Positions 1-13,235 of a DNA stretch of 40,611 nucleotides are shown here, piece after piece (position 1 is the first letter of the stretch; each line of letters starts with the position of its first letter). The stretch comes from Streptomyces sp. ICBB 8177 (GTDB lineage: Bacteria > Actinomycetota > Actinomycetes > Streptomycetales > Streptomycetaceae), in contig NZ_NSKH01000023.1 of the NCBI RefSeq assembly GCF_003144095.1, forward strand, positions 1,059,745 to 1,100,355, written 5' to 3'. The position numbers and the translations under genes were made by a program. The notes beneath the pieces are model-generated. The model saw only the letters and a program-made list of their open reading frames with translations, was not told where the DNA came from and searched no databases.

Positions 1-1
1 T

Positions 2-412
2 CCGCGGCGTCTCACCCGCGCCGACCTGGCGGAAGTCCGCGCGTTGCGCGAGACGGTGCGTGGGGTGCTCGAACGGGCGAACGCGGACGCGGTCCAAGCC
101 GCGGCTCTGATCAACGACGGTCTGCGTCGCAGCCGCGCCACCCCGGTACTGCGCCACGAGGGCGACCGCTGGTGGACCGAGGTGACATCCGACACCGACC
201 GCTGCTCGACGCACCTTGCCGCGACCATGCTCAGCGCACTGGCCGCCGTGATCGCCACGCTCGGTCCCGCTCGTCTCGGCGTATGTGCCGGGCCGACCTG
301 CCGGGCCACTTTCGTGGACCTCTCGCGCAACGGCTCGAAGCAGTACTGCACCCGAACCTGCGCACACCGGGCCAGCGTCGCGGCCTACCGGAGCCGGCGC
401 AGCCCGCGTTGA
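2..412 (+). CDS. CGNR/ABATE-like zinc-finger protein, 5' end outside window
   Basis: The frame is open from base 2, so the gene starts before the window; the TTG at 44 is unlikely to be the real start because the upstream codons continue a plausible coiled 'adLaevRalRe' segment typical of this family. About 136 residues are visible. The C-terminal third carries two Cys pairs in the arrangement of the CGNR zinc finger (GVCAGPTC ... DLSRN ... YCTRTC), followed by the basic tail AYRSRR. The signature CGNR is changed to CAHR, so this is a divergent member. Family members are thought to be DNA-binding regulators with an N-terminal ABATE domain. A second, canonical member lies at 36661-37218. Family assignment is firm; role is inferred. 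Confidence 0.75.
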   Translation, partial: PRRLTRADLAEVRALRETVRGVLERANADAVQAAALINDGLRRSRATPVLRHEGDRWWTEVTSDTDRCSTHLAATMLSALAAVIATLGPARLGVCAGPTCRATFVDLSRNGSKQYCTRTCAHRASVAAYRSRRSPR

Positions 413-800
413 GCGCAGGCACCTGCCCCTGCCAGGCGGGCTCCGGGGTTTCGTCCGAGCCCGCCCTCGACGAACTCGTTCGGGGCTCCGAGGGCGTTCC
501 TCGCGACAATCCGCGTCGCAGCGAAAGTCGCAGTGCGGGCCCGAGACCGCAAGATCTCCGTTCCGGTCGTCCAGCACGCAGCGCGAGCCTGGTATCAGTC
601 CGACAAGGCGCGTGCTCTTCGCGCGTATCCGGAGCCGGACCGACTCCTGAAACAGCTCATCGACAATTCGCGCTCTTCGGCGCCGGGGGCCCGCACATCG
701 TTCGCCGCGGTTACTGAGTCGAAGCGGGGCCGACGGCAGTCGGAAGGGCCTACTGCGGATCGTCGTCACCCTGCCGAGGATCGGCCCCCGCGGGCAGTCA
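413..800. other. Non-coding stretch, possible gene remnant
   Basis: No ORF here has normal Streptomyces codon bias. A plus-strand frame (about 473 to 808) reads as a believable protein fragment near 545-670 (VPVVQHAARAWYQSDKARAL and following), but it uses many A/T-ending codons (GCA, AAA, TAT, GTT, AAT), has no start or RBS and is short. It may be the decayed end of an acquired gene or chance. No RNA gene or repeat was recognised. Confidence 0.3.
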
Positions 801-3028
<2,228 letters not shown>

Positions 3029-3032
<4 letters not shown>

Positions 3033-4027
3033 CCGACGCCGACCACACCTCGCAGCCCGGCCGGGCACCGAAGCCCGGCACCGGCCACGTTCCCGAGGCG
3101 GCCGGCGCCGACGGGTCGCCCGCCGCCCGCACCCACAGCGCGCTGCCCAAGGCCCGCATCCTCATCGAGGCGCTGCCCTGGCTGACCCGTTTCCACGGCA
3201 GGACCGTCGTCATCAAGTTCGGCGGGAACGCCATGGTGGACGAGGAGTTGAAGGCGGCGTTCGCGCAGGACGTGGTCTTCCTGCGGCACGCCGGACTGCG
3301 CCCGGTCGTCGTGCACGGCGGCGGACCGCAGATCACCGCGCACTTCGACAAGCTGGGCCTGGTCACCGAGTTCAAGGCCGGGCTGCGGGTGACCACGCCC
3401 GAGGCGATGGACGTGGTGCGGATGGTGCTGGCCGGGCAGGTGCAGCGCGAACTCGTCGGCCTGCTCAACCGGCACGGACCGCTCGCGGTCGGCCTGACCG
3501 GCGAGGACGCCCACACCATGACCGCCACCAAGCGGTACGCCGACGTGGACGGCGAACGCGTCGACCTCGGCCGGGTCGGCGAGATCACCGGCGTCGACGC
3601 GGGCGCCATCCAGGCCCTGCTGGACGACGGCCGCATCCCGGTCGTCTCCTCCGTCGCCCGCAGCGCCGACGACGGCCACGTCTACAACGTCAACGCCGAC
3701 ACCGCCGCCGCCGCGCTCGCCGTGGCACTCGGCGCCGAGACGCTGATGGTGCTGACCGACGTCGAGGGCCTGTACGCGGACTGGCCGGCCAGCGACGACG
3801 TGATCAGCCAGCTCACCGCGAGCGAACTGGAGAAACTGCTGCCCGACCTGTCAAGCGGCATGGTGCCGAAGATGGAGGGCTGCCTGTACGCGGTGCGCGG
3901 CGGGGTGGGCACCGCCCGGGTGCTCGACGGACGGGTGCAGCACTCGATCCTGCTGGAGATCTTCACCGACGAGGGGATCGGCACCATGGTCGTGCCGGAC
4001 CCGGCACCCGAGGGGGACGAGGCATGA
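3029..4027 (+). CDS. argB: Acetylglutamate kinase with N-terminal extension
   Basis: This 332-residue amino-acid kinase phosphorylates N-acetylglutamate. The ATP/phosphate-binding motif KFGGNAM lies at residues 63-69 and VVHGGGPQI at about 94-102; the C-terminal [12 protein letters not shown] segment is conserved. ArgB proteins usually run to about 300 residues; here about 37 extra Pro/Gly/Ala-rich residues precede the conserved [15 protein letters not shown] start. The ATG at 3029 overlaps the argJ TGA (ATGA), which supports the long form, but no separate RBS favours it over an internal start. The stop overlaps the argD ATG. Function is certain; the role of the extension is unknown. Confidence 0.95.
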
Positions 4028-5220
4028 CCGGCAACGCCGCGTTGACCGCCCGCTGGCAGAACGCGCTGATGGACAACTACGGCACGCCGAAACTCGCCCT
4101 GGTGCGCGGCGAGGGTGCCCGGGTGTGGGACGCGGACGGGAACGCGTACCTGGACTTCGTCGGCGGCATCGCCGTCAACGCCCTCGGCCACGCCCACCCC
4201 GCCGTCATCGAGGCCGTCACCCGCCAGCTGGGCACCCTCGGCCACGTCTCCAACCTCTTCGTCGCCGAACCGCCGGTCCAACTCGCCGAACGCCTCCTAC
4301 AGTTGACGGGACGTCAGGGGCGGGTGCTGTTCTGCAACTCCGGCGCCGAGGCGATCGAGGCCGCGTTCAAGATCGGCCGTCGCACCGGCCGAACCCACAA
4401 CGTCGCCACCGTCGGCGGCTTCCACGGCCGCACCATGGGCGCACTCGCGCTGACCGGCCAGCCCGCGAAGCAGGACCCGTTCCGCCCGCTGCCCGGCGAG
4501 GTCACCCACGTGCCGTACGGGGACGCCGACGCGCTGCGCGAAGCGGTCACCGAGCACACCGCCGCCGTCTTCATCGAACCCGTCCAGGGGGAGAACGGCG
4601 TGGTCGTGCCGCCGCAGGACTACCTGCGCGCCGCCCGCGAGATCACCCGGGCGACCGGCACGCTGCTGGTCCTGGACGAGATCCAGACCGGCATCGGCCG
4701 CACCGGCCACTGGTTCGCCCACCAGGCCCAGGGCATCGAGCCGGACGTCGTCACGCTCGCCAAGGGCCTGGGCGGCGGCCTGCCGATCGGCGCCACGCTG
4801 GCGTTCGGCCCCGCCGCCGAACTGCTGACGCCCGGTCAGCACGGCACCACCTTCGGCGGCAACCCGGCGGTGTGCGCCGCGGCCCTGGCCGTACTGGACA
4901 CCATCGAGGCGGACGGGCTGCTGGAGCGGGCCAAGCGCATCGGGGAGCGGCTGCGGCAGGGGATCGAGGGAATCGGCCACCCGCTCGTCGACCATGTGCG
5001 CGGTGCGGGCCTCCTGCTCGGTATCGTGCTCACCGAGCCCCTCGCGCCGCAGGTGCAGCAAGCGGCTCAGGGCGCCGGTCTCCTGGTGAACGCCTGCGTG
5101 CCGGACACGGTACGGCTCGCCCCCGCGCTGATCCTCGGCGACGAGGAGGTCGAGGTGTTCACGCAGGCGCTGCCGGGCGTCCTCGACGCCGCTTACGGGG
5201 ACCGACGAGCCGGAGACTGA
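4024..5220 (+). CDS. argD: Acetylornithine aminotransferase
   Basis: A 398-residue class III PLP aminotransferase that converts N-acetylglutamate semialdehyde to N-acetylornithine with glutamate as amino donor. Visible motifs are SNLF near the N-terminus, [33 protein letters not shown] and the PLP lysine in [11 protein letters not shown] (Lys247), then TFGGNP. Length is typical. The ATG overlaps the argB stop by 4 nt, continuing the string of overlaps from argC, so argCJBD is one tightly coupled operon. argR follows after 7 nt. Members can also act in lysine synthesis as DapC, but actinobacteria normally have a separate enzyme. Confidence 0.96.
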   Translation: MTGNAALTARWQNALMDNYGTPKLALVRGEGARVWDADGNAYLDFVGGIAVNALGHAHPAVIEAVTRQLGTLGHVSNLFVAEPPVQLAERLLQLTGRQGRVLFCNSGAEAIEAAFKIGRRTGRTHNVATVGGFHGRTMGALALTGQPAKQDPFRPLPGEVTHVPYGDADALREAVTEHTAAVFIEPVQGENGVVVPPQDYLRAAREITRATGTLLVLDEIQTGIGRTGHWFAHQAQGIEPDVVTLAKGLGGGLPIGATLAFGPAAELLTPGQHGTTFGGNPAVCAAALAVLDTIEADGLLERAKRIGERLRQGIEGIGHPLVDHVRGAGLLLGIVLTEPLAPQVQQAAQGAGLLVNACVPDTVRLAPALILGDEEVEVFTQALPGVLDAAYGDRRAGD

Positions 5221-5227
5221 CGACGAG

Positions 5228-5755
5228 ATGACCGAGGCGCAGGGCGGCCCAGCCGTACCGCAGACCCGTACCGCACGGCACCGCCGGATCGTGGACATCC
5301 TCGGCCGGCAGCCGGTGCGCTCGCAGAGCCAGCTGGCCAAGATGCTGGCCGACGACGGGCTGAACGTCACCCAGGCCACGCTCTCTCGCGACCTCGACGA
5401 GCTGGGTGCGGTCAAGATCCGCAACGCCGGCGGCGAGCTGATCTACGCGGTGCCCTCCGAGGGCGGCTTCCGCACGCCGATGGCGCCGCTGGGCGAGTCG
5501 GTGAAGGAGGAGCGGATGGCCCGGCTCGCCGGTGAGCTGCTGATCAGCGCCGAGGCCTCCGCCAACCTCGTCGTGCTGCGCACGCCGCCGGGCGCGGCCC
5601 AGTTCCTGGCCTCCGCGATCGACCAGGCCGAGGTGCACGACATCCTCGGCACCATCGCGGGCGACGACACGCTGCTGCTGATCAGCCGTGACCCGGCCGG
5701 CGGCCAGCCGCTCGCCGACCACCTGCTGCGGCTGGCCGAACGCGACCGCGGCTGA
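5228..5755 (+). CDS. argR: Arginine repressor
   Basis: The 175-residue protein has an N-terminal winged helix (about residues 15-85, with [20 protein letters not shown] and [14 protein letters not shown]) and a C-terminal oligomerisation/arginine-binding domain that includes [12 protein letters not shown]. ArgR hexamers bind ARG boxes when loaded with arginine and repress the arginine genes. The start ATG is 7 nt after argD, with GACGAG as a modest RBS. As last gene of argCJBDR it is probably autoregulated through the argC promoter. A hairpin terminator follows at 5778-5815. Confidence 0.96.
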   Translation: MTEAQGGPAVPQTRTARHRRIVDILGRQPVRSQSQLAKMLADDGLNVTQATLSRDLDELGAVKIRNAGGELIYAVPSEGGFRTPMAPLGESVKEERMARLAGELLISAEASANLVVLRTPPGAAQFLASAIDQAEVHDILGTIAGDDTLLLISRDPAGGQPLADHLLRLAERDRG

Positions 5756-5777
5756 CGCCGTACCCGTACGATCCCAG

Positions 5778-5815
5778 CCCCGCATGGATGAATGACCATG
5801 CGGGGCTTTGATTTT
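5778..5815 (+). terminator. Intrinsic terminator after argR
   Basis: A perfect 10-bp stem CCCCGCATGG/CCATGCGGGG (5778-5787 and 5796-5805) with an 8-nt loop is followed by CTTTGATTTT. It lies 22 nt after the argR stop. Its T-rich tail overlaps the -35 box of the argG promoter, so the two signals share bases. Confidence 0.75.
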
Positions 5816-5842
5816 CCATACGGCATGCTGCATACTTATGCC
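5808..5842 (+). promoter_or_regulatory. argG promoter with putative ARG box
   Basis: The -35 box TTGATT (5808-5813) and -10 box CATACT (5831-5836) are 17 nt apart. The stretch GCATGCTGCATACTTATGCC (5823-5842) resembles the ARG-box-like sequence before argC, sharing a G-ATA-T-ATGCCA pattern. This implies that argGH has its own ArgR-controlled promoter rather than depending only on read-through from argR. Confidence 0.6.
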
Positions 5843-5914
5843 AGGCACCGCATGGATGCTGTCGTCCGCACCCGCACGCCACTTCAGTGCGCCACCACAG
5901 TGAAGGAGAAAGCC

Positions 5915-8535
<2,621 letters not shown>

Positions 8536-8561
8536 GCCCGAGGGACCCGAGGGGCGGGAAG

Positions 8562-8598
8562 GTCCGGCCGGTCACGTGCCACACGTGACCGGCCGGAC
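8562..8598 (+). terminator. Terminator hairpin after argH
   Basis: A perfect 17-bp inverted repeat (8562-8578 and 8582-8598, GTCCGGCCGG... core with CACGTG) with a 3-nt loop lies 26 nt after the argH stop. There is no T-tract, as is common for Streptomyces terminators. It separates the arginine operon from the following tetR. Confidence 0.7.
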
Positions 8599-8710
8599 GC
8601 GTTCGCGGGCCGACTGGCGCGGTGGTCCCTCGCACCGTTGCGTCCGCCGCCGTCGCCTCGTTAGCCGACAACACGGCACTGGGCGCCGATGTGAGACTGT
8701 CCTGAATGTG

Positions 8711-8742
8711 ATGAGACAGCATTGTCTCATGCGGGTTACCAT
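8711..8742 (+). promoter_or_regulatory. Palindromic TetR operator and tetR promoter
   Basis: ATGAGACA-GCAT-TGTCTCAT (8711-8730) is a perfect 8-bp inverted repeat with a 4-nt centre, the usual geometry of a TetR-family operator. A further TGTCTCAT-like copy (CGTCTCAT) runs into the tetR start at 8743-8750. GAGACA (8713-8718) and TACCAT (8737-8742) are 18 nt apart and could serve as -35 and -10. The predicted start site then falls at the ATG at 8749, which has no RBS, suggesting a leaderless, self-repressed transcript. Confidence 0.6.
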
Positions 8743-8748
8743 CGTCTC

Positions 8749-9297
8749 ATGAGCTTCGATCGTGAGCAGGTCCTGCGGGACGCGGCCGCGCTGCTGACCC
8801 GGCGCGCCACGGCGTCGCTGGACGAAATCGCCCGCGCCGCCGGCGTCAGCCGGGCCACCCTGCACCGGCACTTCCCCGGCCGGGAGGCTCTGGTGCGGGC
8901 GCTGGGCGCGCTCGGCGTCGCGCAGACCGAGGAACGCCTCGACGCCGCGCGCATCGAGGAGGGCGACCCCGTCGAGGCGGTGCGCCGCCTGATCGAGGAG
9001 GCCATCCCGGTCTCCGGCTTCCTCGCCTTCCTCTACGGCGAGAACCAGCTCTACGACGACGCGGAGCTCAACGCGGGCTGGGCCCGCATCGACGAACGCG
9101 TCAGCGCGCTCTTCCACCGCGGTCAGGAGCAGGGACTCTTCCGCTACGACCTGACCCCCGCCTGGCTCTGCGAGGCGCTCTACGCACTGATCGCCGCCTC
9201 CGCCTGGTCGGTGCAGGACGGCAAGATGGCCCCGCGCGACTGCGCTCGGATGGTCGGCGACCTGCTGCTCGGCGGCATGCTGCGGGAGCGCTCATGA
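8749..9297 (+). CDS. TetR/AcrR family transcriptional regulator
   Basis: The 182-residue protein has an N-terminal TetR helix-turn-helix (about residues 8-50: LDEIARAAGVSRATLHRHFPG, split by the usual spacing) and a helical ligand-binding C-terminal domain. The ATG at 8749 is used because the frame upstream runs into the palindrome and starts there would be TTG. No Shine-Dalgarno is visible, and the transcript may be leaderless. The stop overlaps the ATG of the MFS exporter, so regulator and pump form one operon, and the protein most likely represses both through the operator at 8711-8730 until an inducer, perhaps a pump substrate, is bound. Confidence 0.9.
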   Translation: MSFDREQVLRDAAALLTRRATASLDEIARAAGVSRATLHRHFPGREALVRALGALGVAQTEERLDAARIEEGDPVEAVRRLIEEAIPVSGFLAFLYGENQLYDDAELNAGWARIDERVSALFHRGQEQGLFRYDLTPAWLCEALYALIAASAWSVQDGKMAPRDCARMVGDLLLGGMLRERS

Positions 9298-10847
9298 CCT
9301 CCGGTGTGCTGCGTACCCCCGTCGTCGGGCCCGAGCGGCCGCACCCCGCCCGCTGGTGGGCGCTGGGCGTGCTCACCCTCGCGCTGCTGCTGGTCGCCGT
9401 GGACGCGACCGTGCTGGGCCTTGCCATGCCGTTCCTCAGCGAGGACCTGCGGCCCTCCTCCACCCAGCTGCTGTGGATCGGCGACGTCTACTCGTTCGTC
9501 ATCGCCGGGCTGCTGGTGTCGATGGGCGGCCTCGGCGACCGCATCGGCCGCAAGAAGCTGCTGCTGACGGGGTCCGCGGCGTTCGGTGTGCTGTCGCTGC
9601 TCGCCGCGTACGCGACCAGCCCCGGCATGCTGATCGCGGCCCGTGCGCTGATGGGTGTGGCCGGGGCGACCCTGATGCCCTCCACGCTGGCGCTGATCCG
9701 CAACATGTTCAGCGACGCGCGCGAGCGCAGCTTCGCCATCGGCGTGTGGGGCTCCGCCTCGATGGCGGGCGCCGCGGCCGGACCGGTCGTCGGCGGCTTC
9801 CTGCTGGAGCACTTCTGGTGGGGGTCGGCGTTCCTGATCAACCTGCCGGTGATGGCGGTCCTGATCGTCTTCGGCGTCAAGGTGCTGCCCGAGTCCCGCA
9901 ACCCGGCCCCCGGCCCCTGGGACACCCTCAGCGTGCTGCTCTCCCTGGCCGGCATGATCGGCGTGGTCTACGCGGTCAAGGAGACCGCGGCCTACGGCTT
10001 CGGGCCCGGTCACCTGGCGGCGGGCGTCGTCGGAGTGGGCTGCCTGGTGGCGTTCGTACGGCGGCAGTTGACGATCCCGGCGCCGCTGCTGGACATGCGG
10101 CTCTTCCGCAACCGCGGGCTCTCCGCCTCCGTGCTGGCCGACCTGCTGACCGTACTGGGGATGTCGGGCCTGATCTTCTTCCTGTCGCAGTACCTCCAGA
10201 TGGTGCAGGGGCGCTCCCCCCTACAGGCCGGGCTCGCCGAGATCCCCGCGGCGCTCGGCGCCGTCGTCACCGGGCTGATCGCGGGCAACGCCGCCCGCCG
10301 CTACTCGGTGCGCGCCGTCGTGGCGGGCGCTCTGGCCGTCATCGGCGCGGCGCTGGCCGCGCTCGTGGCGATCACCCCGGACACCGGCTATCCGGCACTG
10401 GGCGCGGTCCTGCTGGTGGTGGGCGTCGGCGCCGGGTTCTCGTTCACCGTGACCGCCGACGTGATCCTCTCGTCGGTGCCGAAGGAGCACGCGGGCGCCG
10501 CCTCCGCGGTCTCCGAGACCGCGTACGAACTCGGCGCGGCGCTCGGCATCGCGCTGCTGGGCTCGATCGTGACGGGCACGTACTCCGGCGTCTCGATGCC
10601 GCGAGGCGTACCGGCGCACGCCGCGGGACAGGCGCGGCAGTCGCTCGCCGACGCGCTGGACGCGGCGTCGGGGTTGCCGTCAGGCACCGCGGCGGCGCTG
10701 CGCGAGGCCGCCAGGGCGGCGTTCACCGACGGGCTGCGGGCCGCGTCCGCGGTCGGTGCGGCCGTGCTGCTGGTGGCGGCCGTCTGGGCGTGGCGGATGC
10801 TGCGCGGTCAGCGCCTCGCGGACCACACGCCGGGCGAGCACGGCTGA
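9294..10847 (+). CDS. MFS drug exporter, DHA2 (14-TMS) type
   Basis: The 517-residue membrane protein has about 14 hydrophobic segments. MFS motif A is GGLGDRIGRKK (between TM2 and TM3), and the antiporter motif C appears as GAAAGPVVGG in TM5, placing it among H+/drug antiporters of the SmvA/QacA/LfrA group. An acidic residue in TM1 (VAVDATVLGLAMP) matches the conserved D of this family. It starts with the ATGA overlap on tetR. The likely role is efflux of a toxic, possibly cationic, compound from the cytoplasmic membrane; the substrate cannot be read from sequence. Confidence 0.92.
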   Translation: MTSGVLRTPVVGPERPHPARWWALGVLTLALLLVAVDATVLGLAMPFLSEDLRPSSTQLLWIGDVYSFVIAGLLVSMGGLGDRIGRKKLLLTGSAAFGVLSLLAAYATSPGMLIAARALMGVAGATLMPSTLALIRNMFSDARERSFAIGVWGSASMAGAAAGPVVGGFLLEHFWWGSAFLINLPVMAVLIVFGVKVLPESRNPAPGPWDTLSVLLSLAGMIGVVYAVKETAAYGFGPGHLAAGVVGVGCLVAFVRRQLTIPAPLLDMRLFRNRGLSASVLADLLTVLGMSGLIFFLSQYLQMVQGRSPLQAGLAEIPAALGAVVTGLIAGNAARRYSVRAVVAGALAVIGAALAALVAITPDTGYPALGAVLLVVGVGAGFSFTVTADVILSSVPKEHAGAASAVSETAYELGAALGIALLGSIVTGTYSGVSMPRGVPAHAAGQARQSLADALDAASGLPSGTAAALREAARAAFTDGLRAASAVGAAVLLVAAVWAWRMLRGQRLADHTPGEHG

Positions 10848-10894
10848 GGCGGGCGGACACCGGGTCCACCCGTCTCAGGAGAGTCCAGCTCCCG

Positions 10895-11590
10895 CTAGGC
10901 CGCCTTGCCGTGGTCGGCGGCCTTCGCGGCCTTCGCCTTCGTCGCGTAGACGTCCACGTACTCCTGGCCGCCGAGCCGCATCACGTGGCTCATCACCTCG
11001 TCGGTGACCGCCCGCAGCACGTAGCGGTCGCGGTCCATGCCGTCGTAGCGGGTGAAGTCCAGCGCCGGGCCGAAGCGCACCGTCACCGGGCTGATGCGGG
11101 GCAGGCCGCTGCCGCCCGGCTGCACCCGGTCGGTGCCGATCATGGCGAACGGCACCACCGGCGCGCCGGTCATCAGCGTCAGGCGGGCGATGCCGGTGCG
11201 ACCGCGGTACAGGCGGCCGTCGGGGGAGCGGGTGCCCTCCGGGTAGATGCCGAAGACCTTGCCCTCGTCCAGCACCCGCTTGCCGGTCATCAGCGCCGCC
11301 ACGCCGCCGTGGCCGCCGTCCCGGTCGACCGGGATCATGCCGGCGGTGCCGAAGAACCACGCCATCAGCCGCCCCTTGAGCCCGCGCCCGGTGACGTACT
11401 CGTCCTTGCCGATGAAGTAGACCGGCCGCTTGACGATCAGGCTCAGGAAGAGGGAGTCGATGAACGTGACGTGGTTGCCCGCGAGGATCACCGGACCGCT
11501 GTGCGGAATGTTCTCCATGCCCTCGACCCGTGGGCGGAACAGGACGCGCATGAGCAGTCCGAGCAGCGCCTTGAGCAGGAAACGGGACAA
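10895..11590 (-). CDS. 1-acyl-sn-glycerol-3-phosphate acyltransferase family protein
   Basis: The 231-residue PlsC-domain protein carries the acyltransferase motif I NHVTFID (His40, Asp45) and motif III EGTRS (residues 118-122), with motif IV near VPFAMIG. Such enzymes acylate lysophosphatidic acid or related acceptors at the membrane during phospholipid synthesis. A hydrophobic N-terminal segment precedes motif I. A Lys/Ala-rich tail of about 15 residues ends the protein. It is convergent with the MFS gene, and the 47 nt between them hold no obvious hairpin. Streptomyces have several paralogues; the exact acceptor is uncertain. Confidence 0.9.
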   Translation of the reverse strand: MSRFLLKALLGLLMRVLFRPRVEGMENIPHSGPVILAGNHVTFIDSLFLSLIVKRPVYFIGKDEYVTGRGLKGRLMAWFFGTAGMIPVDRDGGHGGVAALMTGKRVLDEGKVFGIYPEGTRSPDGRLYRGRTGIARLTLMTGAPVVPFAMIGTDRVQPGGSGLPRISPVTVRFGPALDFTRYDGMDRDRYVLRAVTDEVMSHVMRLGGQEYVDVYATKAKAAKAADHGKAA

Positions 11591-11876
11591 CGGAACCCTC
11601 CGTCGGTGGTCGGCGGTACGGCGACAGCGTGCAGCGGGTGGAGCCGGGGCGAACCGGCGCGGAGGCGCCCTGCGGCCGGGCGGCCGGACTCACGTCGCTC
11701 CTGGTGGGGACCATACTCGCGGTTACCGATGAGTTCCACGCCGGGTTCACCCAGTCGATACGCCGAGTTGACACACCGCCTGCCCGGCCTCTCGCGCGGC
11801 CACCCCTCGGCCCCCCCGGACGGGTGAATCCCGGGGGATGGGAAACCGGCCGCGCGGCGCCGCGCGTTCCGATGGC

Positions 11877-12431
11877 ATGAGGACTTGTGAGAACGCGCCC
11901 TGGGGTGCGGACGCGGACGTGGAAGAGGACGTGCGGGCGGTCGCGGCCAGGCTTGGCGGCGCGCCGGCCGGCGCCGCGGGGCTCGCTGGGCTGCTCGCCG
12001 CCGAAGCCGCCGCGGAGGCGTGCGCCGTGGGCGTCGACCCCGCCGACCTGGAACAGGCCGTCTGGCTGCGGCTGTTGGACCGAGGCCCGGGACCGCCGCC
12101 GGACGCGGGCTGGCTGCGCGCGGCCGTGCGGGCCGAGGTACGCGGTGCCCGCCGCCGCGCGCTGCGGGAGGTGCCCTACGAGCCGGGCCACGGCCCCGAC
12201 GCCCCGTCGGCCGAAAACCACGTGCTCGACGCCGAGCGGCGCCGCGCGCTGCGGGCCGCCGTGGGGCGGCTGCCCGGCCGCTGCCCCCAGCTGCTATCGG
12301 TGCTGTTGTCCCGGTCCGACCTCACTTACCGGGAAATATCCCGGGAGTTGGGAATCTCACAAGGCAGCCTCGGCCCGCTGCGCTCACGGTGCCTGGCGTG
12401 CCTGCGGGTGATGCTCGGCGCCGAGGGTTGA
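11877..12431 (+). CDS. Sigma-70 family (ECF-like) protein with degenerate region 2
   Basis: About 184 residues. The C-terminal part is a clear sigma region 4 helix-turn-helix (LSRSDLTYREISRELGISQG, then RSRCLACLRVML). The N-terminal half is Ala/Arg-rich with a weak helical segment (VDPADLEQAVWLRLLDR), and I cannot see a good region 2.1-2.4, so promoter melting may be impaired or the region has diverged. The start is uncertain: ATG at 11877 or ATG at 11838 (13 residues longer); neither has a convincing RBS. It may be an atypical ECF sigma or a regulator derived from one. No adjacent anti-sigma gene is present. Confidence 0.7.
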   Translation: MRTCENAPWGADADVEEDVRAVAARLGGAPAGAAGLAGLLAAEAAAEACAVGVDPADLEQAVWLRLLDRGPGPPPDAGWLRAAVRAEVRGARRRALREVPYEPGHGPDAPSAENHVLDAERRRALRAAVGRLPGRCPQLLSVLLSRSDLTYREISRELGISQGSLGPLRSRCLACLRVMLGAEG

Positions 12432-12688
12432 AGCCGGGGGAGTACGGGGTAAGGAGCGGTAAACAGTCGGCGATCGGGCGCTTCTCCCCGTCCGGACCCG
12501 GCGTGCCACGGGTCTGTCGCACCGCGCTCGCCGAGCCGGACGACTGTGCGATCATCGGCGCCACGGACGTCGGAACGACCCTCTTGAACCCGAGCGGGCC
12601 GCGCCGCCTTCCGATCACAGGGCAAACATCCCGGACGCGCACCCTCCACCCTCATGCGTCCGGGAACTCTCAGGGGAGGCCTGCGCAC
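12432..12688 (+). promoter_or_regulatory. Leader region of the GNAT gene with hairpin near the RBS
   Basis: CCCGGACGC (12631-12639) pairs with GCGTCCGGG (12657-12665), a 9-bp stem whose 17-nt loop contains CCTCC, complementary to the RBS GGGGAGG at 12673-12679. Just upstream is CACAGGGCAAAC, and just downstream AACTCTCAGG. These fragments recall the c-di-GMP-I and glycine riboswitch cores respectively, but neither full consensus is met. A structured leader that hides the RBS is possible. Confidence 0.3.
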
Positions 12689-13195
12689 ATGGGCATGAGC
12701 GTGACCATCTCTACGGCGACCGACGACGACGCCGAGAACATCCTCAAGTTGCAGTACCTCTGCTTCCAGCGCGAAGCCGAGATCTACGGCGACTACGGCA
12801 TCGAGCCCCTCACCCAGAGCCTCGACGCCCTGCGCGCCGAACTCGGCGAGGGCTGCGTGCTGGTCGCCCGGCTCGGCGCCGAAGTGGTCGGCTCGGTCCG
12901 GGGCAGCGTGGACGCCGACGGCACCGCGCGCATAGCCAAGCTCATCGTCCACCCGCGCATGCAGCGGCACGGCCTGGGCGGGCGGCTGCTCAGCGCCATC
13001 GAGGAGCGGCTGGCCGCCGAGCGGGAGGCGAAGCGCTTCCGGCTGTTCACCGGCCACCGCAGCGAGGGCAACCTGCGGCTGTACCGCAGGCTCGGCTACG
13101 CGCAGACCGCCACCGAGCAGATCAGCCGCCGCTTCAGCCAGGTGACCCTGGAGAAGCCCGCCGCGCAGGCGCCGACGTTCGCCGCGACCGCCTGA
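12689..13195 (+). CDS. GNAT family N-acetyltransferase
   Basis: The 168-residue single-domain acetyltransferase has the acetyl-CoA pyrophosphate-binding signature in RMQRHGLGGRLL (Q/R-x-x-G-x-G) after a beta strand ARIAKLIVHP, and a C-terminal LYRRLGY motif. The ATG at 12689 has GGGGAGG 9 nt upstream; a second ATG lies 6 nt further on and cannot be excluded. The substrate is unknown. The long upstream region may form a regulatory hairpin. A perfect palindrome just after the stop ends transcription here and from the opposite strand. Confidence 0.88.
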   Translation: MGMSVTISTATDDDAENILKLQYLCFQREAEIYGDYGIEPLTQSLDALRAELGEGCVLVARLGAEVVGSVRGSVDADGTARIAKLIVHPRMQRHGLGGRLLSAIEERLAAEREAKRFRLFTGHRSEGNLRLYRRLGYAQTATEQISRRFSQVTLEKPAAQAPTFAATA

Positions 13196-13203
13196 CCGGC
13201 CGT

Positions 13204-13233
13204 CGTCGTGCCGGGGCCGGCCCCGGCACGACG
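13204..13233. terminator. Bidirectional terminator between convergent genes
   Basis: A perfect 30-bp palindrome centred on GGCC (arms CGTCGTGCCGGGGCC and its complement) lies between the GNAT stop at 13195 and the end of the opposing membrane protein at 13236. It can fold as a long hairpin from either strand. Confidence 0.75.
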
Positions 13234-13235
13234 CG

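Noticed and set aside
172-717. Plus-strand ORF of 181 codons overlapping the end of the first CGNR-like gene
   Set aside because: It is out of frame with the zinc-finger protein, Arg/Pro-rich, and has no RBS.
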